Assembly (NCBI RefSeq): GCF_000472425.1
Contig: NZ_AXAI01000005.1
Coordinates: 62,001 to 126,000, forward strand
DNA: 64,000 bases
Source: Bradyrhizobium sp. Tv2a-2
Lineage (GTDB): Bacteria; Pseudomonadota; Alphaproteobacteria; Rhizobiales; Xanthobacteraceae
Direction of reading: 5' to 3'
The position numbers and the translations under genes were made by a program. Below the pieces are notes generated by a model, which was given only the letters and a program-made list of their open reading frames with translations, ran no database searches and was not told the DNA's origin. Positions within the stretch are counted from its first letter, which is position 1. Each line of letters begins with the position of its first letter. This document shows positions 26,817 through 34,754 of the stretch, piece after piece.

Positions 26817-27071
26817 GTGAGTGACGATATTCCGCTGGCGCCCTATGTCTATGAGGGCCTCGACCCTCTCCCGGAGCCGAAGTCGGCTTTCACACAGGCT
26901 TCGGAGGCGGTCGCGGGTACGGTCCGTGGCATCAACGACGCCATCGAGGCGGGACGCAAGCCCGGCAGGCCGCTCAGCATTCTCAGCAACATCGCGCGCG
27001 AGGCACCACTCGGCTCGCTGCTCGTCGCGTTCCTGCTGGGCGTTGCCATCGGCCGGCGACGGATGAGCTGA
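26817..27071 (+). CDS. small C-terminally anchored membrane protein
   Basis: An 84-aa protein starting at GTG 26817, with GGAGA 8 bases before. The N-terminal half is soluble (DDIPLAPYVYEGLDPLPEPK), the middle a short helix, and the last 25 residues an anchor, EAPLGSLLVAFLLGVAIGRRRMS, of the same kind as its neighbour's. It follows that gene by 45 bases, so they likely form an operon under the same stress-type promoter. Family not recognised with certainty. Confidence 0.7.
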   Translation: MSDDIPLAPYVYEGLDPLPEPKSAFTQASEAVAGTVRGINDAIEAGRKPGRPLSILSNIAREAPLGSLLVAFLLGVAIGRRRMS

Positions 27072-27171
27072 TGGCATTGGGCTGAACCGCAGCGTCAGAT
27101 TCTCGCGCGCCGCGGCCGCGTCATGCTAGCCTGTCTCCTGCCTCCAGGAGAGGCCGCGAGGGCGAGCTTTC

Positions 27172-28134
27172 ATGGGCAGGCGGATCAATCGCTGCATCGA
27201 GCTGTTGGAGCAGCATCAGGCGGTCTATTACGACGGCCCGCATAGCGGCCACGTGCTCACGCCTGCGCAAGGACGCTCCGACGCCGCGAGCTGGGCCGAC
27301 TACATGAATGTCGGCATGGAGCACGGCGCCTTCGACATGGCCGGCCTTGCCGAATACATGCGCGGCATGGCCGAGGCCGGACCGACGCGCTCGGGGCACC
27401 ACACGCCTGCAGTGATCGTCGAGGCGCCGGTTAACGGCATCGACGCCGCGCATGTGCGCTACAATGCCTGGCAATTCCGCCAGATCCTCGGCCGCGGGGT
27501 GCACGGCATCCTGCTGTGCCAGGCGGAGAGCGCAGACGCGGTGCGCGCCTTCGTGGAATCTTGCCGCTATCCGCACAACACCATTGGTGTCGATCCGAAT
27601 ATCCCCTCACCGACGGCACGGATGGCAGGCGCGACGCGGCCGAAGGACCCAAGCACCGATACCACCGGGCGACGGCTCTTGGGCATTGGCACGCGGGGGC
27701 GCGGCTCGGAATCGACCGCGGCGCCGATCTGGGGCCTGTCGGCCGAGGACTATATGGCGCGCTGCGATCCCTGGCCGCTCAATCCGATCGGCGAATTGTT
27801 GCTGGGGGTCAAGCTCGAAAGCCCGGAGGGCATTGCCAATTGCGAGGAGATCGTCAGCGTGCCGGGGCTCGGATTTGCCGAGATCGGCCCGGGCGATCTG
27901 AGCCTCTCGCTCGGCTATCGTACAATCCCGCAGGAGCCCTTTCCACCGGAGATGCAGATCGCGCGCGACCGTGTGCTAGCGGCCTGCCGCAACAACGGCG
28001 TCGCCTTCCTGCAGAGCTGCAGCCCGGACAACATCATTGCGCGGATCGACGAAGGCGTGCGCGTGATCGCGGGCCACAGCGAGGAGGCCGCGATCAAGGG
28101 ACGGGCGTATCAGAAGCGAACCCTGCCGGTTTAG
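27172..28134 (+). CDS. HpcH/HpaI aldolase/citrate lyase family protein
   Basis: A 320-aa class II pyruvate-type aldolase. Family hallmarks are IVEAPVNGIDAAHVRYNAWQ, where HpaI proteins have the base and metal region, GVHGILLCQAESADAVRAFVE and LLGVKLESPEGIANCEEIVSVPGLGFAEIGPGDLSLSLG, the usual metal Glu and Asp block. Length is larger than HpaI (about 260), with an extra segment at residues 155-200 (ATRPKDPSTDTTGRRLLGIG). It probably cleaves or forms a 4-hydroxy-2-oxoacid; the substrate is unknown. It is followed by a convergent rhodanese gene. Confidence 0.82.
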   Translation: MGRRINRCIELLEQHQAVYYDGPHSGHVLTPAQGRSDAASWADYMNVGMEHGAFDMAGLAEYMRGMAEAGPTRSGHHTPAVIVEAPVNGIDAAHVRYNAWQFRQILGRGVHGILLCQAESADAVRAFVESCRYPHNTIGVDPNIPSPTARMAGATRPKDPSTDTTGRRLLGIGTRGRGSESTAAPIWGLSAEDYMARCDPWPLNPIGELLLGVKLESPEGIANCEEIVSVPGLGFAEIGPGDLSLSLGYRTIPQEPFPPEMQIARDRVLAACRNNGVAFLQSCSPDNIIARIDEGVRVIAGHSEEAAIKGRAYQKRTLPV

Positions 28135-28183
28135 CTCAGGCCCCGAGCTGGCCCGCGCGACCCGCATAAAGGGCGGCCCTCAA

Positions 28184-29416
28184 TCAAATCACGGAGAACC
28201 CGTGGGTCGCATCGCGGCGGAGCTGCTCAACCAGCCCGTATTCCCAATCGAGATAGGCCTGCATTGCCTCGCGCGCGACATCGATGCCTTCATAGGGACG
28301 CCGGTAGCGATGCGACGGATCGGGCTTGGACAATGGCTGCGGCGGCCCCACCTCCAGCGCGCCGTCATAGCCGCCGTCGAGCACATAGACCTCCCATGCC
28401 ATCTGCGCGAGCCAGGACGCCGTCATGTCGGCGCGGACGCTTTTGTCGTCGGACAGCAGAATGCGCGCGCCGCGCACGGGAGCCGCCATGTCGATCTCCT
28501 GCACGAGCTGGCCGCCCGGATAATGGCGAAAGCCCTTTAGATGACCGGCCGTATACTCCTCCTCGGGGCGGACATCGAAACGATAGAGTGTGCGACCGCC
28601 TTGGGCTGCCAGCGCGGCTGCCTCGCGCTGGCCGATATGGCGGACGCCAGCGCGGTAGGCGACGTCGCGGGCCTTGTCCCTGGCGCCGTCGACCGCGCCG
28701 ATCCCGCCGCGCCGGTCCGCGCCGCGCTCGAGGCCGTGCTTTGCGAGCGTCCAGCCGATGGTGCCGTTGCGCAAGGCACGCACCTTGTTGGTCACCCCGG
28801 CATTGATCAGCGACTGGGTACCGATGATCGAGCGTGTCCGTCCCGCGCAGTTGACGATGATGGTCGTGTCGGGATCGGGTGCAGCACGTCCCGCGCGAAG
28901 CACAAGCTCCGCACCCGGCACGCTAACCGAGCCGGGGATATTCATGGTGGCGTATTCGTCGAAGCGGCGGACATCGAGAATGGCGACATTGGCCTTGTCC
29001 GCGATCAAGGCGGCGACCTCGTCGGCAGTGAGCGAGGGCGTGTGCCTGCGCGACTCGACCAGCTCGCCAAACGCCTTGGCGTAGGAGTTGACATCCTGGA
29101 AGACTTCATAACCTGCCGCCCGCCAGGCCTGCAGGCCGCCACCGAGCGCGCTGATATTGCCATAGCCTAAGTCCGCGAAGCGCTCGGCCGCCGGCTCGAC
29201 CAGCCTCTCGCCGGCGTCATAGAGCACGATCGGCACGTTCTTGCGCGGGAGCCTTATCGTCGCCTCGATCGCGATCCGGTCGGCCGCCATATTGGCCGCA
29301 AACAAGGGATGGCCGGCCGCAAACGCGGCCTCATGCCTGAGATCGAGCAGCGCTATCTCCTCGCGCAATAACAACGCTGTGCGGATATCCTGGGGTGTCA
29401 CGAAAGGAAGGGTCAT
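28184..29416 (-). CDS. multi-domain rhodanese-like protein
   Basis: A 410-aa protein of at least three tandem rhodanese domains (about 1-110, 125-240 and 260-370). Only the middle one keeps the catalytic cysteine (VNCAGRTRS). In the first the equivalent loop reads VLYDAGE and in the third LLSDDKS, so these are likely inactive. Family enzymes transfer sulfane sulfur, for example from thiosulfate, to an acceptor. The tandem of one active and two inactive domains suggests structural or regulatory roles for the latter (inference). Cytoplasmic; no signal peptide. Confidence 0.85.
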   Translation of the reverse strand: MTLPFVTPQDIRTALLLREEIALLDLRHEAAFAAGHPLFAANMAADRIAIEATIRLPRKNVPIVLYDAGERLVEPAAERFADLGYGNISALGGGLQAWRAAGYEVFQDVNSYAKAFGELVESRRHTPSLTADEVAALIADKANVAILDVRRFDEYATMNIPGSVSVPGAELVLRAGRAAPDPDTTIIVNCAGRTRSIIGTQSLINAGVTNKVRALRNGTIGWTLAKHGLERGADRRGGIGAVDGARDKARDVAYRAGVRHIGQREAAALAAQGGRTLYRFDVRPEEEYTAGHLKGFRHYPGGQLVQEIDMAAPVRGARILLSDDKSVRADMTASWLAQMAWEVYVLDGGYDGALEVGPPQPLSKPDPSHRYRRPYEGIDVAREAMQAYLDWEYGLVEQLRRDATHGFSVI

Positions 29417-29548
29417 AGATGGCGGGCCGGGCTCGAGTTTTCCCGACCAAGCTATCAGCGCGCTGCGCTTTCCTCCATCGCATTCTCCCCGATGGCATTG
29501 ATGCCGATGGGCAGCGAACCCTATGTCCTCAAGATCCCATCTTGCGAA

Positions 29549-29596
29549 ACACTATTTTTGCAAGCCATTATTCTTGCAGGACATTATTTTTGCAGG
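29549..29596. repeat. three tandem 16-bp repeats
   Basis: Units are ACACTATTTTTGCAAG (29549-29564), CCATTATTCTTGCAGG (29565-29580) and ACATTATTTTTGCAGG (29581-29596). They are AT-rich against a GC-rich background and sit in the 281-base gap upstream of the rhodanese gene. They could be binding sites for a regulator or a small minisatellite. The rest of this gap shows no gene. Confidence 0.7.
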
Positions 29597-29697
29597 AGTG
29601 AAAGGCAGTCCATACCCCAGCCGTCAGCTTTGCCGCTCAGCCGCTGAAACTTGACGCCAAAGGCCCGCTTCGGCGGCAAATTCACGCATCAATCCAT

Positions 29698-31152
29698 TCA
29701 AAATGAGCCGAAGGCAGTTCCAAGCGCGATCACGACCGCCAAGGCCAGCAGAGAAGGAACAATTCCAACCATGATGATATCGAAATAGCTGTCGCGGTGG
29801 GTCAATCCGCAGATCGAGAGCAGGCTGACCACGGCGCCGTTGTGCGGCAGAATGTCGAGCGTGCCTGAGCCGATCACCGCGACGCGATGCATGAGAGCGG
29901 GGTCGATGCCGGTCCGCGCCGCCGTCTCCATATAGATCTGGCCGAGGGCATCGAGCGCGATCGTCAAGCCGCCCGAGGCCGAGCCGGTCAACGCCGCGAG
30001 AACATTGGTTGCGACCGCGAGCGAGACCAGCGGGCCGCCTTCGATGGCCAAGACCCAGTCGCGCACCATCTCGAAGGCCGGCAGCGCCGCAATGACGGCG
30101 CCGAACCCGACGAGGCTTGCAACGCTCAGCGCCGGCAAAACCGATGCATTGGCGCCGGCGTCCATGGTCTCCCGAAGGGCCGGCAGCCGGCTCCAGTTGA
30201 AAGCAATGGCCGTCGCGATGGCCGCTGTCAACGCGATGGCGACCGACCATACGCCGGCAACGGCGGAGATCGACGTACCGCCCCAGCGCTCTTCAGCCAG
30301 ATAGGAGAAATCCAGCCGCGGCAGCACGACGAGCGACATCAGAAGATTGACGGCGACGACGACGATCAGGGGCAGGATGGCGCTCAAGGCCGGCGGCGAT
30401 GTTTCGCTGCGACGTCCATGGCGGATCTCGGCGGGATCGAACTCGCGGGCGGTCGTCGCGCGCTCACGGACCAGCTCATCATCCTGCGCGCGCTCGGCCG
30501 CCCCTTGCTTGTCCTCGCCGTAGCCCTCGCCGGCGCGACGCGACGCTGTCTCGGCGCGTCGCAGCCACCACAGGCCGACCGCGAGCATGACAAGAGAGGC
30601 GACGATGCCGAGGCCGGGCGCGGCAAACGGCGTCGTACCGAAAAACGGCATCGGGATGACATTCTGGATCGATGGCGTCCCGGGCAGCGCCGACATGGTG
30701 AAGCTCGACGTGCCGAGCACAACGGCAGCCGGCAGCAGCCGACGCGGAATTGCGGCTGCACGGAATAGCGACTGGGCCATCGGAACGATGACGAAGAAGG
30801 CGACGAACAGGCTCACGCCACCGTAGGTGACGAGCGCTCCTGCCAGCACCACGGCCAGCACCGCACGGCCGTGACCGAGCCATCTGGACATCAAGGCGGC
30901 CACCGCCGTGACCGCACCGCTGTCATCCATCACCTTTCCGAACACGGCGCCGAGCAGGAAGATCGGAAAGAACTGCGCCAGGAAGCCGGCGGCGCTCGCC
31001 ATGAAGGTCTGGGTCCAGTTGGCAAGCAACGGCTGACCGCCGAACATGGCCGCCACCAGCGCCGCGAAGGGCGCGAGCAGCAGCACGCTCCAGCCGCGAA
31101 AAGCGAGGGCGACGAGCAGACCAAGCCCGACCAGAATGCCCAGAAGTCCCAT
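29698..31152 (-). CDS. GntP family permease
   Basis: A 484-aa inner-membrane protein with about 12 to 14 hydrophobic segments. GntP-type signatures include the N-terminal GLLGILVGLGLLVALAFRGWSVLLLAPFAAL, the GVSLFVAFFVIVPMAQSLFRAA stretch and the C-terminal MHRVAVIGSGTLDILPHNGAVVSLL. A charged cytoplasmic loop of about 50 residues lies near the middle. GntP members import gluconate and other hydroxy- or keto-acids with protons. The start codon follows directly on the patatin stop, so the two are translationally coupled. Substrate unknown. Confidence 0.85.
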   Translation of the reverse strand: MGLLGILVGLGLLVALAFRGWSVLLLAPFAALVAAMFGGQPLLANWTQTFMASAAGFLAQFFPIFLLGAVFGKVMDDSGAVTAVAALMSRWLGHGRAVLAVVLAGALVTYGGVSLFVAFFVIVPMAQSLFRAAAIPRRLLPAAVVLGTSSFTMSALPGTPSIQNVIPMPFFGTTPFAAPGLGIVASLVMLAVGLWWLRRAETASRRAGEGYGEDKQGAAERAQDDELVRERATTAREFDPAEIRHGRRSETSPPALSAILPLIVVVAVNLLMSLVVLPRLDFSYLAEERWGGTSISAVAGVWSVAIALTAAIATAIAFNWSRLPALRETMDAGANASVLPALSVASLVGFGAVIAALPAFEMVRDWVLAIEGGPLVSLAVATNVLAALTGSASGGLTIALDALGQIYMETAARTGIDPALMHRVAVIGSGTLDILPHNGAVVSLLSICGLTHRDSYFDIIMVGIVPSLLALAVVIALGTAFGSF

Positions 31153-32172
31153 TCAGCACTCCGTCAGCAGGAAATCCAGGTCGATGGTGGAGCGCTTGCC
31201 GATATCATTGCCGAAGCGATCGATGAATTCCTCTGCCGCGCGCCGTCCTTCGGCGTGGAGCATCGAGACGAACTCCCATTCCGCGTTGAGCTTGGAGGAA
31301 GCCCCGAGCTGCGCCAGCATGTCGCTCATGACCCGGTGCGCCCGCATCTTTGCCCAGCTCGCGCCCTCGCCGCTTCCAGGATCGGCAATCTGCCGCAACA
31401 TCGCAATCATGCGCAATTCCTTCATCAGCGCCGAATTGAAGGAAATTTCGTTCAGCCGGTTCAGTATCTCCGAGGCAGATCGCGGCGCATCGGTGCGCTC
31501 CGTCGGGTTGATCTGCACAAAGATCGTGTCGTGCGCGTCGCTCTCGCGGATCAGCGGCGTCATCGTCGGATTGCCGGCGAAGCCGCCGTCCCAGTAGGGC
31601 TCGCCGTCGATTTCGACCGCTCGGAACATGGTCGGCAGGCAGGCCGAGGCGAGCAGGACGTCGGCCGTGATCTCGGCGTTGCGAAAAATGCGCCCGCGGC
31701 CGGTCCGCACCGTCGTCGCGGTGATGAACAGCTTGATCGGCGATCGCGCAAGCCGCTCGAAATCGATGTTCTCGGCAAGCACTTGCCGCAACGGATTGAA
31801 GTCGAGCGGATTGAAGTCATAGGGCGAAAGCAGCCGCGACATCAAATCCGTGAAAATGTAGGCCGGCGAAGTATCGAGGGTCCAGCGCCCCATGAGCCTG
31901 TCGAGCGGGGAACGCTGCAGCGGGCTGAAGGCGGCTGCGCGCGATACGTGGCGCCAATATTTGTCGAGCGCCTCGCGCGCGCCATTGGCGCCGCCCGCGG
32001 TCCAGCCATCGGCAAACACTGCGGCATTCATGGCGCCGGCCGACGTTCCCGAGATGGCCACGATGTTGAGCCATTCCTCCTCGAGCAGACGATCGAGGAC
32101 ACCCCAGGTGAACGCTCCATGCGAGCCTCCACCCTGCAAGGCAAGGTCGACGACAACGGGCTCCCGATTCAT
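31153..32172 (-). CDS. patatin-like phospholipase
   Basis: A 339-aa lipid acyl hydrolase with a Ser-Asp dyad. The oxyanion loop is LALQGGGSHGAFTWG, the nucleophile elbow GTSAGAMNA (GxSxG) and the Asp lies in DGGFAGNP. No signal peptide, so it probably acts in the cytoplasm or on the inner membrane face. ATG at 32172 has AGGA 7 bases upstream. The stop codon is directly followed by the ATG of the GntP permease gene. Substrate is not predictable; a link to the permease's substrate or to acyl storage polymer is only a guess. Confidence 0.88.
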   Translation of the reverse strand: MNREPVVVDLALQGGGSHGAFTWGVLDRLLEEEWLNIVAISGTSAGAMNAAVFADGWTAGGANGAREALDKYWRHVSRAAAFSPLQRSPLDRLMGRWTLDTSPAYIFTDLMSRLLSPYDFNPLDFNPLRQVLAENIDFERLARSPIKLFITATTVRTGRGRIFRNAEITADVLLASACLPTMFRAVEIDGEPYWDGGFAGNPTMTPLIRESDAHDTIFVQINPTERTDAPRSASEILNRLNEISFNSALMKELRMIAMLRQIADPGSGEGASWAKMRAHRVMSDMLAQLGASSKLNAEWEFVSMLHAEGRRAAEEFIDRFGNDIGKRSTIDLDFLLTEC

Positions 32173-32603
32173 GGTCAATCCTGACTGAGAAACAGTGGCG
32201 CGGAGCTGATGGGTTAGTTTTGGACGACGGTGTTCTTGTAGATCTGGCCGTTCTTCATGATACCAGAAAATTCTGCCGGGGATTTTCGATCAGGCGGATG
32301 GCCTTCCATGTGCGTCAGCTATCGATCCCGTACCTTCGGGAGAGATAGCGTACTTCATTAACACAATTGAGGCGATCAGCTAAAGCGCGATGAGATTTGG
32401 TTGAATCGTTATCGCGCTTTAGGCCTTTGATTGAGCATGATCTTTTCGGAAAACCGCTACATACTTTTCCGGATCATGCTTTAGCCGCCGCTCCGACGGT
32501 AAAGATTTAGTTCCGACGAAACAGCGGCTCTGCAATGCAGCTGTCGCGACGCGTTTGGCCTGAGTCTTGCTATTCGACTGAAGCTATCGCCCGAAGCTTC
32601 AGT
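32173..32603. other. intergenic region between patatin gene and dprE2-like gene
   Basis: 431 bases that contain the patatin promoter region and the end of the leftward arabinose-type operon. Apart from the double-hairpin repeat, GAAGCTATCGCCCGAAGCTTCAGTCTATAGCTTC near 32580 forms a short stem (GAAGCT... and AGCTTC) and may help end the upstream operon. No gene is seen. Confidence 0.4.
32381..32483. repeat. 103-bp double-hairpin repeat, copy 1
   Basis: Hairpin 1 pairs TAAAGCGCGATGA with TTATCGCGCTTTA, one G-T wobble. Hairpin 2 pairs AGCATGATC and CGGAAAA with TTTTCCG and GATCATGCT, with a 4-base TTTT bulge. It is identical to the copy at 62654-62756 except for three bases. It lies in the gap upstream of the patatin gene and downstream of nothing else on this strand. 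Confidence 0.85.
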
Positions 32604-33347
32604 CTATAGCTTCAGCCGCTTGAAGACCGGCTCCGGAATCATGCGGATGATCAGCATCACGAGGAGCCAGATCGGTCGCACATAAATGACGTCCTTGTGT
32701 CGACTGAGGCCGGCGAGCACGGCTTCGCCGACCTCCTCCGGGGTCGCCGTGATGATCGGCGGCAGCTTCATGTGTTCGGTCATCCGGGTTCGAACGAACC
32801 CCGGCTTGACCGTCATCACATGAACGCCTGATGCAGCCAGGCGATTTCGCAGGCCGGAGAGAAAGGCTGTGAATCCAGCCTTCGCGGACCCGTAGACATA
32901 ATTGGAGCCGCGTCCGCGGTCACCCGCGACGGATGAAATCCCGACAATGGCGCCGGCGCCGCGCGCGCGAAATCGCTCCGCGAACAGCGAGAGGATCAGC
33001 GCCGGGCCCTCGTAGTTCGAGCGCATGATCTCGCTTGCGTGGTCAGGGTCGGTTTCGGCGCGGGCCTGGTCGCCGAGCAGGCCGACGACCGAGATGACGA
33101 CATCCGGAAGGCCGGGCAGCGCATCGGCGAAGGCGGCGAACGAGCCTGTCGCGAGCACATCAAACTGGTGGATGGTGACCGTGCGGCCCGTGCGCGCCGA
33201 AATATCGTCGGCCTCGCGCTGAAGCTCGGGCGGCGCGCGTCCCGCCAGCCGGACCGTCCAATCGCGCTTGGCGAAGGCCAGCGCGGTTGCCCTGGCAATG
33301 TCCGAGGTGCCTCCCAGGATCAGAACGGCTTTTTCGGCCATGGCCAT
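32604..33347 (-). CDS. SDR oxidoreductase, DprE2-like (decaprenylphospho-2-keto-D-erythropentose reductase type)
   Basis: A 247-aa short-chain dehydrogenase. The Rossmann motif is LILGGTSDIARATA, and the catalytic triad lies in GISSVAGDRG and YVYGSAKAG (YxxxK). The C terminus has a hydrophobic stretch (WLLVMLIIRMIPEPVF) as in mycobacterial DprE2, suggesting membrane contact. With the FAD oxidase next to it, 9 bases away, it should complete the 2'-epimerisation of polyprenyl-phospho-ribose to arabinose by reducing the keto intermediate. Assignment rests on gene pairing as well as sequence. Confidence 0.82.
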   Translation of the reverse strand: MAMAEKAVLILGGTSDIARATALAFAKRDWTVRLAGRAPPELQREADDISARTGRTVTIHQFDVLATGSFAAFADALPGLPDVVISVVGLLGDQARAETDPDHASEIMRSNYEGPALILSLFAERFRARGAGAIVGISSVAGDRGRGSNYVYGSAKAGFTAFLSGLRNRLAASGVHVMTVKPGFVRTRMTEHMKLPPIITATPEEVGEAVLAGLSRHKDVIYVRPIWLLVMLIIRMIPEPVFKRLKL

Positions 33348-33356
33348 CGGCTCCTC

Positions 33357-34685
33357 TCAGATTCCAAGTCGCGCGGCGAGCCGCGATTTTATTTTCCCGG
33401 TAGGGTCGATCGTCCGCCTGACATCGCGAAAGCCGGACAAATCAGCGTAGCCTGCATCAAAGGTCGCGCGCGACTGCCGGGCGTCCTTCGCGAGATAAAG
33501 CCTGCCGCCTGCTTTGACGACGAGCACGTCGAGCTCATCGAGGAAGGAGAACAGGTCGCGCCCGATCGGGAAGTCGAGGGCGAGCGTGTAGCCTGGCATC
33601 GGAAACGACAGCCCGCCACTTGCCTCGCCCAGCTTCTTCAGCACGGCCAGGAATGAGGAGCCGCCGCGCCTCGCAATCCGCCCGAGCATGTCGGCGAGCG
33701 CAGCTTCCGCATTTTTCGCGGGAAGCACGCATTGGTGCTGCACGAAGCCGCGCCGTCCATAAATCCTGTTCCAATTGCCGAGCGCATCTAGCGGAAAGAA
33801 GTAAGGTGCAGCAGGCACCAGGATGGATGAACCGGCCTTGCGCGCGCCGGCGCGAAAATAGAGCTCGTTGAAGGCCGCGACACTCCAGTGATTCAATGCA
33901 AAGGACGGCATGTCGATCGGCACCGAGAGAGGCGGCTTTCGCAGCGGAAAGCGATTCGCGAACTGCCTCTCGTCGAGCTGATTAGAGGCCGCGTGCTCGC
34001 CCAGGAAGATCAGCGAGCGGCCGAGGCTTGCGCCCTTTGCCAGGCAATCGATCCAGGCCACCGAATAAGTGACACTCTCATTGCCATCCAGCGCGGCGAT
34101 GGCGGCGGCAAGATTGTTCGCAACCATAGTGCGCTGGCGAATCCAGCCGGTCTCGACGCGGCGGAGCTGGATCGTCGCTTCGAGAATGGAGCCGGTCAGT
34201 CCCATTCCACCGATCGTCGCCTGGAGCAGGTCGGGATGATCCTTGCGCGACGCGCGAACGACCTCGCCTGTCGGAAGCGCCAGGAGCAGTGTTTCGACAT
34301 ACCGACCGAAGCCACCCTCGCCATGGTGGTTCTTGCCATGCACGTCGGCCGCAATCGCTCCGCCCACTGTGATGAAGCTCGTGCCCGGAACGACATAGGG
34401 AAAGAACCCGCGGGGCAGGAAGGCCGCAATCAGATCGGACAGCAGGACGCCGGCTTCCACGGTTACCTGACCCGTCGCATGATCGAAGGCGCGCATGCGA
34501 TTGAGGTGAGTCATCGTGATGGTCTGGCGGACGCCGACGGCGGCGTCTCCGTAAGCCCGGCCATTGCCGCGGGCGACCGCCTGATCGCCCTGCTCGGTCG
34601 CACGCACGATCGCCTCGGTCGTACGGGGACCGATCAGCTCGGTGTCAATGATGGGATAGCGGCCCCAGCCCGAAATCGCCGTCAC
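33357..34685 (-). CDS. FAD-dependent oxidoreductase, DprE1-like (decaprenylphospho-ribose 2'-oxidase type)
   Basis: A 442-aa flavoprotein of the VAO family with close resemblance to mycobacterial DprE1. RGNGRAYGDAA and VVPGTSFITVGGAIAADVHGKNHH form the FAD site (H116), AWID follows, and GRLYLAKDAR holds the conserved catalytic Lys (K400). The position of the benzothiazinone-reactive Cys387 of M. tuberculosis is Ala369 here (YTLALDFP). It oxidises the C2 hydroxyl of lipid-linked ribose. It is the middle gene of the UbiA-oxidase-SDR operon. Confidence 0.87.
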   Translation of the reverse strand: MTAISGWGRYPIIDTELIGPRTTEAIVRATEQGDQAVARGNGRAYGDAAVGVRQTITMTHLNRMRAFDHATGQVTVEAGVLLSDLIAAFLPRGFFPYVVPGTSFITVGGAIAADVHGKNHHGEGGFGRYVETLLLALPTGEVVRASRKDHPDLLQATIGGMGLTGSILEATIQLRRVETGWIRQRTMVANNLAAAIAALDGNESVTYSVAWIDCLAKGASLGRSLIFLGEHAASNQLDERQFANRFPLRKPPLSVPIDMPSFALNHWSVAAFNELYFRAGARKAGSSILVPAAPYFFPLDALGNWNRIYGRRGFVQHQCVLPAKNAEAALADMLGRIARRGGSSFLAVLKKLGEASGGLSFPMPGYTLALDFPIGRDLFSFLDELDVLVVKAGGRLYLAKDARQSRATFDAGYADLSGFRDVRRTIDPTGKIKSRLAARLGI

Positions 34686-34754
34686 TGTTTCGGGCCCTCC
34701 GGGGCTTGAGCCTGGCGCGGTTGCAGGCTGATCGCTCGGCGATGTCTGCCGACG

